Shown in pieces: positions 1-9,330 of a DNA stretch of 64,000 nt (position 1 is the stretch's first letter; every line of letters begins with the position of its first letter). Below the pieces are notes generated by a model. The model saw nothing but the letters and a program-made list of their open reading frames with translations, made no database searches and was not told the origin of the DNA. The DNA is from Algoriphagus sp. (lineage in GTDB: Bacteria; Bacteroidota; Bacteroidia; Cytophagales; Cyclobacteriaceae). Where the stretch lies: assembly GCF_013373065.1 (NCBI RefSeq), contig NZ_JABXIN010000002.1:186001-250000 (forward strand). The letters are read 5' to 3'. The translations under genes and the position numbers were made by a program.

Positions 1-402
1 ACCAATGCAAAAGCCTGGCTGTTTCGCATCCTGAAAAACAGCTTCATCAACGAGTACCGCAAGAAGTCTAAGCAGCCTGCCAAAGTCGATTATCAGGAAG
101 TTGAAACTTATTACAACTCAGATGATGTTGACTTTCAAGGAACTACTGATTTGCGGGCGGAATCTGTCAAGGATATGCTGGGAGATGAAATTTCCAATGC
201 ATTGAATGCCTTGGCAGTAGATTTCCGAACGGTGATTATTTTGGCGGATTTGGAAGGCTTTACGTATGAAGAAATGGCCAAAATCCTGGATATCCCCATC
301 GGGACAGTGCGGTCACGGCTTCACCGGGCACGGAACCTGCTGAAAGATAAATTGCGAGGCTATGCCCAATCCATGGGCTATAAGACAGACGAGGAGGAAT
401 AA
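1..402 (+). CDS. ECF-type RNA polymerase sigma factor (5' end cut by window)
   Basis: The frame is open from base 1, so the start lies outside the window and about 133 C-terminal residues are visible. The first residues (AKAWLFRILKNSFINEYRKK) fit the end of sigma region 2. The second half (FEGFTYEEMA-like segment, then KILDIPIGTVRSRLHRAR) is a typical region 4 helix-turn-helix that contacts the -35 element. The protein should direct RNA polymerase to a small stress or envelope regulon. A probable anti-sigma factor begins 12 bp downstream, the usual partner arrangement for ECF sigma factors. The subgroup cannot be assigned without the N-terminus. Confidence 0.92.
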   Translation, partial: TNAKAWLFRILKNSFINEYRKKSKQPAKVDYQEVETYYNSDDVDFQGTTDLRAESVKDMLGDEISNALNALAVDFRTVIILADLEGFTYEEMAKILDIPIGTVRSRLHRARNLLKDKLRGYAQSMGYKTDEEE

Positions 403-414
403 AACGAATACCAA

Positions 415-690
415 ATGGAAAAGAACGGAAAACCCAATTCCGAAGATAGAAAGCTACAGTGCAGCGATGTGAGCAAATGCTTTCAGCTTTTGGAAAGCAT
501 TCTGGACGGAGAAATGGGTGAGGAAGGAAAGGAAATTCTCAAAGAAAAGCTGGATAAATGCCAGCCTTGCTTTGAGCATTTTCACTTGGAGCAAGCCATC
601 CGGGAAGTATTGAAAACCAAGTGCACCAAGCAACCTGTACCCAATCAACTAGCCGATTCCATCCGGCAAATGATCCAAGAAAGCAAATAA
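415..690 (+). CDS. Putative zinc-finger-like anti-sigma factor
   Basis: This 91-residue soluble protein lies directly behind the ECF sigma gene. It carries C16, C22, the pair C49-x2-C52 followed by H55 and H57, and C70, plus an LDGEMGEEGKE segment, which resembles small zf-HC2 or MJ-type anti-sigma factors of Bacteroidota. The His normally placed four residues before the first Cys of the pair is not present (Lys45), so metal binding may use other ligands. There is no transmembrane segment, so any anti-sigma activity would be cytoplasmic and perhaps redox- or metal-responsive. The assignment rests mainly on position and the Cys/His pattern. Confidence 0.7.
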   Translation: MEKNGKPNSEDRKLQCSDVSKCFQLLESILDGEMGEEGKEILKEKLDKCQPCFEHFHLEQAIREVLKTKCTKQPVPNQLADSIRQMIQESK

Positions 691-691
691 G

Positions 692-1264
692 ATGACTCAG
701 GGCAAAGCCATCATTTTTTCCGCACCTTCCGGGTCGGGAAAGACCTCACTGGTCAAACACCTCATCGAACGAATCCCAAATTTGGGATTTTCTATTTCAG
801 CCTGTACACGAGACCGGAGAGGAAGGCATGAGGTTCATGGAAAAGATTATTACTTTTTAACCCAAGAGGAGTTCAAGCAAAAAATCGACGAGGATGCTTT
901 TATCGAATGGGAAGAGGTCTATGCCGGTAACTTTTACGGGACACTGAAAGAAGAAATTCAACGCATCTGGGATTCTGGCAAAGCCGTCATTTTTGATGTA
1001 GACGTGAAAGGCGGATTAGCGCTCAAAAAATATTTCGGTGATCAGGCCTTGGCGATTTTTGTCAAAGTACCTTCTTTGGATGTACTCAAAGACCGTCTTA
1101 ATGATCGGGGTACCGAATCGGAAGAATCACTTTCAAGACGACTTTTTAAGGCAGAGTTTGAAATGAAGTTTGAACCGCAGTTTGACGTAACGATCGTCAA
1201 TGATGACTTTGCGAAGTCCTCACAGGAAGCTGAGCAACTTGTCAGAGATTTTTTAGCCTCCTAA
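692..1264 (+). CDS. gmk: Guanylate kinase
   Basis: This 190-residue protein is the normal length for bacterial GMP kinase, which phosphorylates GMP to GDP with ATP in the cytosol. The P-loop SAPSGSGKTS lies at residues 10-19. It is followed by the GMP-binding segment (SACTRDRRGRHEVHGKDYYF), where the Ser and Arg positions and the DYYF block are conserved, and later by the VIFDVDVKGG segment. The gene starts one base after the anti-sigma stop and is followed within 3 bp by nadD, so the four genes look like one transcription unit. Confidence 0.96.
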   Translation: MTQGKAIIFSAPSGSGKTSLVKHLIERIPNLGFSISACTRDRRGRHEVHGKDYYFLTQEEFKQKIDEDAFIEWEEVYAGNFYGTLKEEIQRIWDSGKAVIFDVDVKGGLALKKYFGDQALAIFVKVPSLDVLKDRLNDRGTESEESLSRRLFKAEFEMKFEPQFDVTIVNDDFAKSSQEAEQLVRDFLAS

Positions 1265-1267
1265 GTT

Positions 1268-1834
1268 GTGAAAATCGGGCTTTTTTTCGGCAGTTTCAAT
1301 CCCATTCATCTTGGTCATCTGATCATCGCGGAGACGATTTATGATCGGACAGATTTGGATGAGGTGTGGTTCGTGGTCAGTCCTCAGAATCCCCTAAAAA
1401 AACGAAAATCACTGGTTCATGAATTTGACCGACTTCGAATGGTCGAGTTGGCGATCGAAGACAATTTCCATTTCCGGGCCAGCGATGTGGAGTTTCACAT
1501 GCCCCGTCCGAGCTATACCATCGATACATTAACCTATCTGTCGGAGAAGTATCCCCAGCATGAATTCAGCATTTTTTTGGGCTCGGATAATCTCAAGCAA
1601 TTCAAGAAATGGAAAAACTATGAGCAGATTCTCGAGCACTATCAGGTCTATGTCTATCCTAGGCCCGGAGAAAAAAGAGAGTTTGATCATCCTGCCGTAC
1701 TTTGGGTAGATGCTCCCCTGCTAGACATTTCAGCGACATTTATCCGCGAATCAGTTCTAAAAGGCTATTCCGTCAAATACCTACTACCCCAGAAAGTAGA
1801 AGAATATATCCTGAACAAGAAGCTATTTTTGTAA
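1268..1834 (+). CDS. nadD: Nicotinate-nucleotide adenylyltransferase
   Basis: This is the NAD biosynthesis enzyme that joins nicotinate mononucleotide and ATP to form deamido-NAD. At 188 residues it has the usual family length. The nucleotidyltransferase motif GSFNPIHLGH lies at residues 8-17 and the ISATFIRES (ISxTxxR) motif lies near the C-terminus. The start codon is GTG, chosen because it begins exactly at the conserved MKIGLFFGSF segment and lies 3 bp after the gmk stop. Co-transcription with gmk is common in Bacteroidota. Confidence 0.96.
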   Translation: MKIGLFFGSFNPIHLGHLIIAETIYDRTDLDEVWFVVSPQNPLKKRKSLVHEFDRLRMVELAIEDNFHFRASDVEFHMPRPSYTIDTLTYLSEKYPQHEFSIFLGSDNLKQFKKWKNYEQILEHYQVYVYPRPGEKREFDHPAVLWVDAPLLDISATFIRESVLKGYSVKYLLPQKVEEYILNKKLFL

Positions 1835-1968
1835 GCTGGCTTACTTTTTTGAATTGAATGCTTGAGTAGACTCAATTGAGCCTAATATTTTGCATCCTAT
1901 CCCCTTTTTTGCTTATTTGCTTCTGACCCAATAGCCGCACTTTTTTCTCAAACCAAAGCTTTAAATCA

Positions 1969-3750
1969 ATGAGCAAACATCTTTACGAATCCGGCCTGAT
2001 CGGAAACTGCGCCTATATTGCCCATATCGAGAAAGACACCAATATTTCCTGGCTTTGCATGCCCCGCTTTGACTCAGACTTTATTTTCGGCGGGATGCTG
2101 GATCGGGAGAAAGGCGGAAAATTCACGATTCTTCCTGATTCCGGAGAGTTTTCTTCCAGTCAGTCCTATGTCGAAAACACGAATATTCTGGAGACGATCA
2201 TTTCCAATGGTTCGTACAGCTATAAGGTCACGGATTTTGCCCCACGCTTCAAAAATTACGACCGTTACTACAAGCCCCTGATGTTGATCCGAAAAGTGGA
2301 ACCACTTTCGGGTGCTCCCAAAATTAAGATTACTTGTCAGCCCGTAACCAACCAAGGGCAGCTCGCACTTACTCCCAGTCAGGGCAGTAATCATATCCGC
2401 TACATGGGTATTGATCATGAACTTAGACTGACTACCAATGCCCCCTTAACCTATATCTGTGAGGGGAAGCCCTTTGTTTTGCAACGACCGGTGTATTTGG
2501 TATTGACCTACGGTCGGCCCCTTGAGGCTCCGATCGAGACGACTTCCGAGCGATTTCTTCAATCAACCACAGACTACTGGAGATCCTGGGTGAAGTCTAC
2601 GAGTATCCCCAATTTCTCGCAGCGTCTTGTCTTACGCTCCGCTTTAATCCTGAAAATTCACCAGTTTGAGGATACGGGTGCCATCATCGCTGCCTCGACG
2701 ACTTCCCTGCCGGAATCTCCGGGTTCGACCCGAAACTGGGACTATCGCTACTGCTGGATTCGTGACACTTACTACACACTGACCTGCTTCAATAGCTTGG
2801 GACACTTCGAAGAATTGGAAAAGTACTTTGACTTTATTTTAAATCTTCCCACCGGACCAGAGGGACGGTATCAGCCCCTGTATTCTATTACGGGAGATTG
2901 GCTGTTGACGGAGGAAATCTCGGAGTTGGATGGCTATCTAGGAAATAAGCCGGTTCGATTTGGAAATCAGGCTTACACCCACATTCAAAATGATTTGTAT
3001 GGGCAGGTGCTGGTTTCTCTCTTACCCTTATACTCCGATCACCGATTTACAGAATCCGAGCGAAGTCATTCCGAGCCCTTGATTATGAATTTGTTGGATA
3101 AAATCGAGGCTACCATGCATGAAAAAGACGCGGGATTGTGGGAGTTTCGAAATCTGGCGCAGGAGCATTGCTACACCTTCCTCTTTCACTGGGCTGGCGC
3201 CAATGCTGCCGCCAAGATTGGAATTCGCTTAAAAAATGAAGCGATGTACCAAAAAGCCATTATGCTACGGGACGAGGCTGCCAAAAAAATCGAAGCCTGC
3301 TACCTACCGGAGCGAAATGCTTATTCCCAGGCCATCGGTTCGCAACATATGGATGCCTCCACACTGCAGTTGATTACCATGGGTTATTTCGGGGATGATC
3401 TGGAGCGGGCTAATAATCATTTGAAAGCTTTAGAAGAAGACTTATTGGCGAAAGACTTTTTGTTTTATCGCTACAAGCACATGGATGATTTCGGCGTGCC
3501 GGAGACCACCTTCTTGATCTGTGCCTTTTGGTATATCGAGGCGTTGGCTTGCGTCAATAGACTGGAAGAGGCGATCGAAGGATTTGAAACCTTAGTGAAG
3601 TATTGTAATCACCTGAATCTATTTTCCGAAGACGTGGATCAGGCAACAGGCAGCCAATGGGGAAATTTCCCCCAGGCCTATTCGCATGTAGGTTTGATGA
3701 ATGCGGCTTTCCGAATTGGGAAAAAGCTGGACCGGCCAAATTTCTTGTAA
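1969..3750 (+). CDS. Glycoside hydrolase family 15 protein (glucoamylase/trehalase-like)
   Basis: This 593-residue protein has no signal peptide, so it is probably cytosolic. The N-terminal third (LIGNCAYIAHIEKDTNISWL, then MPRFDSDFIFGGML) is the beta-sandwich typical of bacterial GH15 enzymes. The (alpha/alpha)6 barrel includes the NWDYRYCWIRDTYYTL substrate-binding segment near residue 257 and GSQWGNFPQAYSHVGLMN near the end. GH15 enzymes of this form hydrolyse alpha-glucans or trehalose by inversion. It converges on a trehalose synthase/phosphatase gene, so a role in trehalose or glycogen turnover is a reasonable inference. Substrate specificity cannot be read from the sequence. Confidence 0.9.
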   Translation: MSKHLYESGLIGNCAYIAHIEKDTNISWLCMPRFDSDFIFGGMLDREKGGKFTILPDSGEFSSSQSYVENTNILETIISNGSYSYKVTDFAPRFKNYDRYYKPLMLIRKVEPLSGAPKIKITCQPVTNQGQLALTPSQGSNHIRYMGIDHELRLTTNAPLTYICEGKPFVLQRPVYLVLTYGRPLEAPIETTSERFLQSTTDYWRSWVKSTSIPNFSQRLVLRSALILKIHQFEDTGAIIAASTTSLPESPGSTRNWDYRYCWIRDTYYTLTCFNSLGHFEELEKYFDFILNLPTGPEGRYQPLYSITGDWLLTEEISELDGYLGNKPVRFGNQAYTHIQNDLYGQVLVSLLPLYSDHRFTESERSHSEPLIMNLLDKIEATMHEKDAGLWEFRNLAQEHCYTFLFHWAGANAAAKIGIRLKNEAMYQKAIMLRDEAAKKIEACYLPERNAYSQAIGSQHMDASTLQLITMGYFGDDLERANNHLKALEEDLLAKDFLFYRYKHMDDFGVPETTFLICAFWYIEALACVNRLEEAIEGFETLVKYCNHLNLFSEDVDQATGSQWGNFPQAYSHVGLMNAAFRIGKKLDRPNFL

Positions 3751-3983
3751 AAAGTCTCCGCTCGCTGAGTCTTAAGGGATCATTCTCCCGCAAAGATGGG
3801 AAGAAGGAAAAGGGAAATTTTTGGGCAAAACTTTGGTCGTTGGGGATAATTTTAACCCCAGCCGTGGATACAATAACAGTTTATTTTTTAATCGAATCTA
3901 GGTCAGTCCGAGTTTTAAACATTCTTGGAACATACAAAAAGGAAGTGCCGGTGATAAAGTCTTAGAGCAAAATTTGGGTCACC

Positions 3984-4018
3984 TTGAGCGGAGTCGAAAG
4001 GTTCTCGACTTCGCTCGA
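3984..4018. repeat. Inverted repeat of the GAGCGGAGTCGA family
   Basis: GAGCGGAGTCGA, a 6-7 base loop and TCGACTTCGCTC can pair as a 12-base stem with one mismatch. The same core appears inside the histidine kinase gene at 52743-52763. This is a dispersed repeat common in Bacteroidota genomes; it may also end transcription from either side. Confidence 0.6.
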
Positions 4019-4174
4019 ACTGACAGAATTTTCTGTACAAGATTAATCCGCAAATGGCATGATAGTCGAGGACCTTTTGATTGCCTGTATTGCAGGTGCA
4101 AAGGAAGGGATGATTTCTCCCACAGATCTGCACAGAAAAAGTCACAGATTTACACAGATCTTACCCTATTATCC

Positions 4175-4266
4175 TATCTCGCCGCAGGCGCATTTCACTG
4201 AGCGTAGCGAAGTGTATTTCTTTATATTTCACGAAGTATATTTCGCGACCGAAGGAAGCGTATTTC
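4175..4266 (+). repeat. Dispersed intergenic repeat, copy 1
   Basis: The stretch reading TATCTCGCC..GGCG, then CACTGAGCG.AGCGAAGTGTAT, then TTTCGCGACCGAAGG reappears on the opposite strand at 11832-11910 with scattered differences. Both copies sit at transcription-unit ends and contain short self-complementary blocks. No gene is encoded. Confidence 0.65.
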
Positions 4267-4272
4267 TTATGA

Positions 4273-6447
4273 TTATTGAATCAACTTCCCTAACAGATTT
4301 CTTACCTGCCGAAACGATTTGATATTGTAATTGGCTTGGGTATAGGCATAGCCGACACGGATGGTGTAGGCATTTTTAGGCATGGCTTTGAAAGTATCTT
4401 CATCCGTCCAATCATCTCCAATCGCTAAAATAAAATCAAACTCCTGCCCTTTCATCAAGGCAGTGGCAGCTCGGCCTTTGTTGATATCCGGACGCTTGAT
4501 CTCGAGAACCATATTTCCTTCCAAAACCTGAAGATTATGACCCCGGGCCATGTACTTCAAATGGCTGAAAAGTTCACGCATACGAAGATCCCCCAAGCCA
4601 CTTTCTACTTTTCGATAGTGCCAAACCAAGGAATGATGTTTCTCTTCGATAAAGGCTCCCGGTGTACGTAGCACATAATATTCCATCACATTTCGGATGT
4701 CTTCTTTCCAACTGTCGTCTACATCTGCATACAATTCCCAATCACTTCGATTGGACTTGCGCTTCACCCAAACTCCATGTTCTGCGATCATATCGATTTG
4801 GAAACCTTTGAACCAAGTTCCCAAGGTATCCTTATCCCGTCCTGAAATTATGACTACCTCTGCCTTTTGACTCAAACCCTTGATGATGGCCTTAAGCTCT
4901 GCATCCGGTTTTGCATCTTGTGGATTAGCCACAAATCCTGTGAGTGTTCCGTCATAATCCAAGAAAAGAATTGGCCGGTCTGCTTTTTTGAAGGCCTTAT
5001 CGATCTCATTGATGACTTTGGTATCCACGTCTTTGGAGGTGAGTTCGGCCTGCTTTTCCTTCACATGCTCGATACGGTCCATGAATACTTTGACCCATTG
5101 GAAGATATCATATTTCTTGACCGTGGATTGAAGAGAAGCAATTCGCTCTTTTTGTTCCTTTGGATCCATAGTAAGCGCATCGTAAATCGCATCTACCACC
5201 CCTTGTTGATCATTAGGATTCACCAAAATAGCATCCTGTAATTCTTTAGAGGCTCCTGCCATTTCCGAAAGGATCAATACTCCACTCTGATCGGTCCGAC
5301 TAGCTACGTATTCCTTGCAGACTAGATTCATCCCGTCCCGAAGTGGAGTGACTAATGCAATATCCGATAGATTGTAAAATGCACTGAGTTCCTCGAATGG
5401 AAAACTTCGATAGAAGTAATGAACTGGAACCCAATTCAGGGTAGAATAATCTGAGTTGATCCGACCTACCAAAAGATCAATTTCCTCCTTGAGCTCTTTG
5501 TAAGACTGCACTTTATCCCGACTGGGCACCACGATCATAATCATGGAAACCTTGCCGTGGAGTTCTTTATGATCTTTGAGTAATTGATCGAAGGCATGTA
5601 AACGCTGCGGGATTCCTTTGGAATAATCCAGGCGATCGATGGTAAGAATCACTTTTTGATCGAAAACCTGTTTTTGGAATTCCTTAACGAGATTTTGGGT
5701 CTTTCGACTCTTGGCTTGCTTCGCAAATTTATCGTAATCGATTCCCATCGGAAAGGAATCCACATTGATGATGCGATTTTCTGCCTGAATGTATCCACTC
5801 TCACTGGAAAGCCCTGTAATCCGTCCTACTGCACTGAGGAAGTGACGCATGTCATCATAGGTATGGAAACCAATCAAATCTGCTCCGCAAACGCCCTCCA
5901 GCAATTGCTTCCTCCAGGGAATCATTCGGATTATCTCATAAGAAGGAAAGGGAATATGCTGGAAAAAGGCAATGGTAGCATCCGGTAAAACTTCCCGTAA
6001 CATTTGGGGAAGGAGTAGCAATTGGTAATCGTGCACCCAAATGGTATCATCCGGATCCGCTTTTTTCAAAATAGCATCGCAAAACTTCCGATTCACGCGC
6101 ACATAAGCCTCCCAATGCTCCGGATTGTAGACCATGTATTGGGTAAAATAGTGAAAGGCGGGCCATAAGGTCTCGTTGCTAAAACCCTCATAAAACTGCT
6201 CCACGTCTTCTTTCGAAAGAAAGACAGGAGCCATCTTCAAATCATGAAGTTCCAAGATGATTTCTGCCCGTTGTTCCGGATCTTCCACTGTATTTCCCGG
6301 CCAGCCGATCCAGATATTTTCCCCGGACTTATAGATCGATCCCAAACCGGTGGCTAATCCTCCTGCTGAAGGCTTGAACTCAAAGCGCCCGTTTCGGTGG
6401 CGAAGTGAAATAGGAAGTCGATTGGATACAATGATGGTTTTTGCCAT
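4273..6447 (-). CDS. Bifunctional trehalose-6-phosphate synthase / trehalose-phosphatase
   Basis: This 724-residue fusion makes trehalose in two steps. Residues ~1-465 form the GT20 synthase, which joins UDP-glucose and glucose-6-phosphate: SNRLPISL at the N-terminus, GLATGLG, WVHDYQLLLLPQML and the LVTPLRDGMNLVCKEY donor site. Residues ~495-724 form the HAD phosphatase, with FLDYDGTLTGF carrying the nucleophile Asp, IISGRDKDTL and AIGDDWTDEDTF as later HAD motifs. OtsA-OtsB fusions of this length are common in Bacteroidota. Trehalose would act as compatible solute or stress protectant. The gene converges on the GH15 gene. Confidence 0.95.
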   Translation of the reverse strand: MAKTIIVSNRLPISLRHRNGRFEFKPSAGGLATGLGSIYKSGENIWIGWPGNTVEDPEQRAEIILELHDLKMAPVFLSKEDVEQFYEGFSNETLWPAFHYFTQYMVYNPEHWEAYVRVNRKFCDAILKKADPDDTIWVHDYQLLLLPQMLREVLPDATIAFFQHIPFPSYEIIRMIPWRKQLLEGVCGADLIGFHTYDDMRHFLSAVGRITGLSSESGYIQAENRIINVDSFPMGIDYDKFAKQAKSRKTQNLVKEFQKQVFDQKVILTIDRLDYSKGIPQRLHAFDQLLKDHKELHGKVSMIMIVVPSRDKVQSYKELKEEIDLLVGRINSDYSTLNWVPVHYFYRSFPFEELSAFYNLSDIALVTPLRDGMNLVCKEYVASRTDQSGVLILSEMAGASKELQDAILVNPNDQQGVVDAIYDALTMDPKEQKERIASLQSTVKKYDIFQWVKVFMDRIEHVKEKQAELTSKDVDTKVINEIDKAFKKADRPILFLDYDGTLTGFVANPQDAKPDAELKAIIKGLSQKAEVVIISGRDKDTLGTWFKGFQIDMIAEHGVWVKRKSNRSDWELYADVDDSWKEDIRNVMEYYVLRTPGAFIEEKHHSLVWHYRKVESGLGDLRMRELFSHLKYMARGHNLQVLEGNMVLEIKRPDINKGRAATALMKGQEFDFILAIGDDWTDEDTFKAMPKNAYTIRVGYAYTQANYNIKSFRQVRNLLGKLIQ

Positions 6448-6580
6448 AATGGATTTTAGATTAAAAACAGGTAAAGGGGAAGGCCCCTTCGCAAAAAGGT
6501 GATATGCTTAAAGATAGGGAAATAGACTTAAAAATGGAGGCTTTTTCGAGGGAAACTGGTCTTTAAGGAACGAGGAAAAC

Positions 6581-6609
6581 AAAAAACCCCGGGTTAAACC
6601 GGGGCTTTT
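6581..6609 (-). terminator. Rho-independent terminator of metK
   Basis: On the minus strand CCCCGG, a six-base loop and CCGGGG form a six-pair GC stem followed by six T. It begins about 20 bp beyond the metK stop. Confidence 0.8.
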
Positions 6610-6627
6610 GAAATGATTTAGATTGGA

Positions 6628-7881
6628 TTACAAACCAAATGCAGATTTGATTTTATCTACGTAATCCAATTTCTCCCAGGTGAAGAGTTCCACATCCAGG
6701 GTGATTTCATCCCTATAAGGAGAATAAAATGTCTTGCTTACCACTTCACTTGTTCGACCCATATGTCCGTAAGCGGCAGTTTCTTCATAGATAGGGTTTC
6801 GAAGCTTCAGTCTTTGCTCGATGGCATAAGGACGCATATCGAAGAGTTTCTCGATTTTCTTAGCAATCTCTCCATCGGTCATTCCCACTTTGGAAGTTCC
6901 GTAAGTATTTACATAGATTCCCATTGGAGCGGCTACTCCAATAGCATAAGAAACTTGTACCAACATTTCGTCAGCAACACCTGCTGCTACCATGTTTTTG
7001 GCAATGTGGCGGGTTGCATAGGCTGCCGAGCGGTCTACTTTTGAGGGGTCTTTTCCGGAGAAAGCTCCTCCACCGTGTGCACCCTTTCCGCCATAGGTAT
7101 CCACAATAATTTTTCGTCCGGTCAAACCGGTATCTCCATGCGGTCCACCGATCACAAACTTACCGGTAGGATTGATGTGGTATTTGATATCGGCGGTGAA
7201 GAGTTTTTGAATATCAGGCGTTAGCCCAGCTTTTACACGAGGAATCAAAATGGAAATCAAATCGGATTTGATTTTAGCCAACATGGCTTCTTCCGTATCA
7301 AACTCGTCGTGCTGTGTAGAAATCACGATCGCATCGATACGTTGCGGCACATTGTCATCGCTGTACTCGATCGTTACCTGAGCTTTGGAGTCAGGACGGA
7401 GGTAGGGAATATCTTTATTCTCACGTCTTAAGGCTGCCAATTCTCTCAGAATCCGGTGAGATAAATCCAGCGCCAAAGGCATGTAGTTCTCGGTTTCGTT
7501 GGTAGCATACCCAAACATCATCCCCTGATCACCTGCACCTTGCTCCTCTGGATTTTCACGTTCAACCCCTTGGTTGATATCCGCAGACTGCTCGTGAATA
7601 GCAGACAATACCCCACAGGAATTGCCCTCAAACATGTATTCACTCTTGGTATAACCGATCCGATTGATCACGTCCCGTGCGATCTTCTGCACATCGAGGT
7701 AAATATCGGATTTGACTTCTCCTGCCAATATCACCTGCCCAGTGGTAACAAGCGTTTCGCAAGCCACTTTGGAACTTGGATCAAAAGCCAAAAAATTATC
7801 AATCAATGCGTCTGAAATTTGGTCAGCGATTTTATCCGGATGACCTTCCGACACAGACTCTGAGGTAAATAAGTAAGGCAT
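6628..7881 (-). CDS. metK: S-adenosylmethionine synthetase
   Basis: This 417-residue enzyme makes S-adenosylmethionine from methionine and ATP. Diagnostic segments are [19 protein letters not shown] at the N-terminus (ATP/Mg site), [15 protein letters not shown] in the middle, and [19 protein letters not shown] near residue 270. Length and start agree with Bacteroidota orthologs. It is monocistronic as far as can be seen, with a clear terminator behind it and a ~350-bp gap before it. Confidence 0.97.
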   Translation of the reverse strand: MPYLFTSESVSEGHPDKIADQISDALIDNFLAFDPSSKVACETLVTTGQVILAGEVKSDIYLDVQKIARDVINRIGYTKSEYMFEGNSCGVLSAIHEQSADINQGVERENPEEQGAGDQGMMFGYATNETENYMPLALDLSHRILRELAALRRENKDIPYLRPDSKAQVTIEYSDDNVPQRIDAIVISTQHDEFDTEEAMLAKIKSDLISILIPRVKAGLTPDIQKLFTADIKYHINPTGKFVIGGPHGDTGLTGRKIIVDTYGGKGAHGGGAFSGKDPSKVDRSAAYATRHIAKNMVAAGVADEMLVQVSYAIGVAAPMGIYVNTYGTSKVGMTDGEIAKKIEKLFDMRPYAIEQRLKLRNPIYEETAAYGHMGRTSEVVSKTFYSPYRDEITLDVELFTWEKLDYVDKIKSAFGL

Positions 7882-8020
7882 AAATTAAATGATAGTTACT
7901 TTCTTGGATGGTGCGCAAAAATACAGGAACTGAGGGAAATAAAAAACCGGATTTGGATAAGGAGAATAGAAGCGTTAAAGTGATCCTGTCGTTTCAAAAA
8001 GATTCACACCAACTCTTTCA

Positions 8021-8054
8021 AAAAACAAAAAATCCCCGACGAATTGCCGGGGAT
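8021..8054 (-). terminator. Rho-independent terminator, copy of the htpG terminator
   Basis: On the minus strand ATCCCCG, a 9-base loop and CGGGGAT are followed by a T-rich tract. It is almost identical to the htpG terminator at 9768-9796 and would now serve the lipoprotein gene at 8239-9294. Confidence 0.75.
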
Positions 8055-8065
8055 TGGGTATTTAA

Positions 8066-8097
8066 ACCCTCCGAGGGATTAAGAATCCTCGAAGGGT
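8066..8097. repeat. Inverted repeat (hairpin)
   Basis: ACCCTCCGAGGGATT and AATCCTCGAAGGGT pair over about 13 bases around a short loop, with a mismatch. A shorter hairpin sits at the equivalent place beside htpG (9808-9820). It may act as a bidirectional terminator. Confidence 0.55.
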
Positions 8098-8111
8098 AAA
8101 TTCGAACCATC

Positions 8112-8156
8112 AAATCATCTCCACACTTCTCTTTACAAAGGCGGTCAAATCCCTAC
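8112..8156 (-). pseudogene. Duplicated 3' end of htpG (remnant)
   Basis: Read on the minus strand this encodes RDLTAFVKRSVEMI and a TGA stop, matching the last 14 residues of the intact HtpG at 9833-11719 (KDLTAFVKRSVEMI, stop TAA) with a few base changes. The downstream terminator is duplicated too. No upstream htpG sequence remains here, so it is a remnant. It forms one arm of a direct repeat around the lipoprotein/peptide genes. Confidence 0.75.
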
Positions 8157-8238
8157 TTATAGAGGGACTTTGAAATAGTTAGGATTGGAAAACAGCGACA
8201 TAAATCTCCCTAGAGACCAGCCCCTTAATTCATGATAT

Positions 8239-9294
8239 TTATTTCAAATCAACCCGGAAAAGATTTGCCTTTCCATCATCCACATATCCAACCAAATAGT
8301 TGTCATCTTCATGCACAGCAATCCGACTCAAAGTTTGATCTATATCCAGAATTTCAACTGGATTCAACTCCCAGTCATAAACAAGAATTCGATTACTAGT
8401 TTGAAAAAGATCATTTTCCCAAGGTTTATCTCTATAAAGAACGTAAATTTTATTTGCTGAAACGGTAGTGCTTATATTCCCGAATACTGCATCTGGCAGA
8501 ATGGTAGAAGAGAATCTGGAGGAATTTTCGGATGGATCAAAAAGAGTAGGCCAATAATGTCGTGAGGCTGTTATTTCTAAGGCCCCATTTTTATCCAGTT
8601 CTAGAACATCCATATTAAAAGAGTAAGGAGAAGTGCTTAAAGTTTTGGTTTTTTTGGGATTCTTAAAAAAATCAAACTGATAAGCTAAAGCTAAATTGAT
8701 CTCAGGGACAGCGGGAGAATCAGCTTGAAAAGGATAAGCGCCCAAAGACTGAATATTTTCAGCTTCTCGAAACAAGTTGTAAGGTTTTCCGAATAGGGAA
8801 GAACCTAAAAAATGGATTGAATCAAGCTTCACGTATTGTGTGACAAGACCATCAATAGGAAACAAATAAGGTTCACACTGAGCTGTTTCGGCTGAATCCT
8901 CAAGAGAGGAGACGGTAAAGCTTTGAAAGCGAATTTGAGAGGCATCAAATATTCCTAAATTCTCACCATTACTTCCGAATCTATTCAAAAATACTGATGC
9001 ACTTAGTTCGCAGGGACCTTGGCCTGAGCGGCCAAATTTACCCAAGTATCTATCTTCGACAGGATCAATCAAGCGATAGATAAAATCCAAGCCATCGTCA
9101 TTAATAAATAATTTATCCTCCACCAAATACATGTTCCATGCCCGGAACAGTGAATCGGCGGAGGATAATGGGATTGAATTTAGTTTTCTTGACCGGTCAA
9201 ATTCCACCAATGGATCCCGCAATTCGACTTTTTTACCGCAAGAAATGAATAGTGAAACTAGAATTACAAAAGAAAAAAGGAAACTTTTTTTCAT
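8239..9294 (-). CDS. 6-bladed beta-propeller lipoprotein (BF3164-like)
   Basis: This 351-residue protein starts with a lipoprotein signal ending at LFISCGKK (Cys20), so it should be anchored in the envelope. The body has the repeating short-strand pattern of BF3164-type TolB-like propellers, including the LGKFGRSGQGPCEL segment near residue 90 that is typical of this Bacteroidota family, and ends with VHEDDNYLVGYVDDGKANLF. Function is unknown. A 69-residue secreted Cys-rich peptide is encoded immediately upstream on the same strand; propeller proteins of this type are often paired with such small peptides. Both genes lie between two copies of the htpG 3' end. Confidence 0.78.
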   Translation of the reverse strand: MKKSFLFSFVILVSLFISCGKKVELRDPLVEFDRSRKLNSIPLSSADSLFRAWNMYLVEDKLFINDDGLDFIYRLIDPVEDRYLGKFGRSGQGPCELSASVFLNRFGSNGENLGIFDASQIRFQSFTVSSLEDSAETAQCEPYLFPIDGLVTQYVKLDSIHFLGSSLFGKPYNLFREAENIQSLGAYPFQADSPAVPEINLALAYQFDFFKNPKKTKTLSTSPYSFNMDVLELDKNGALEITASRHYWPTLFDPSENSSRFSSTILPDAVFGNISTTVSANKIYVLYRDKPWENDLFQTSNRILVYDWELNPVEILDIDQTLSRIAVHEDDNYLVGYVDDGKANLFRVDLK

Positions 9295-9330
9295 GATCGG
9301 AAAAGAAAACGTATTAAATAAAAAATCAGA

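Larger units (their letters stand above)
3751..4272. other. 522-bp intergenic region between convergent genes, rich in dispersed repeats
   Basis: No credible gene was found; the open frames here are low-complexity and overlap one another. The interval holds a GAGCGGAGTCGA inverted repeat (3984-4018), short CACAGAT-type direct repeats around 4121-4165, and a longer dispersed repeat (4175-4266) that recurs in inverse orientation at 11832-11910. It separates the GH15 gene from the convergent trehalose gene, a common place for such repeats. Confidence 0.7.
7882..8238. other. 357-bp intergenic region with a duplicated htpG end
   Basis: The metK upstream region is followed by a terminator hairpin (8021-8054), a second hairpin (8066-8097) and a 45-bp copy of the 3' end of htpG (8112-8156). 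I see no gene in the rest. Confidence 0.7.

Noticed and set aside
4121-4165. Short CACAGAT-type repeats as a CRISPR remnant
   Set aside because: Repeat units are too short and irregular, there are no spacers and no cas genes.
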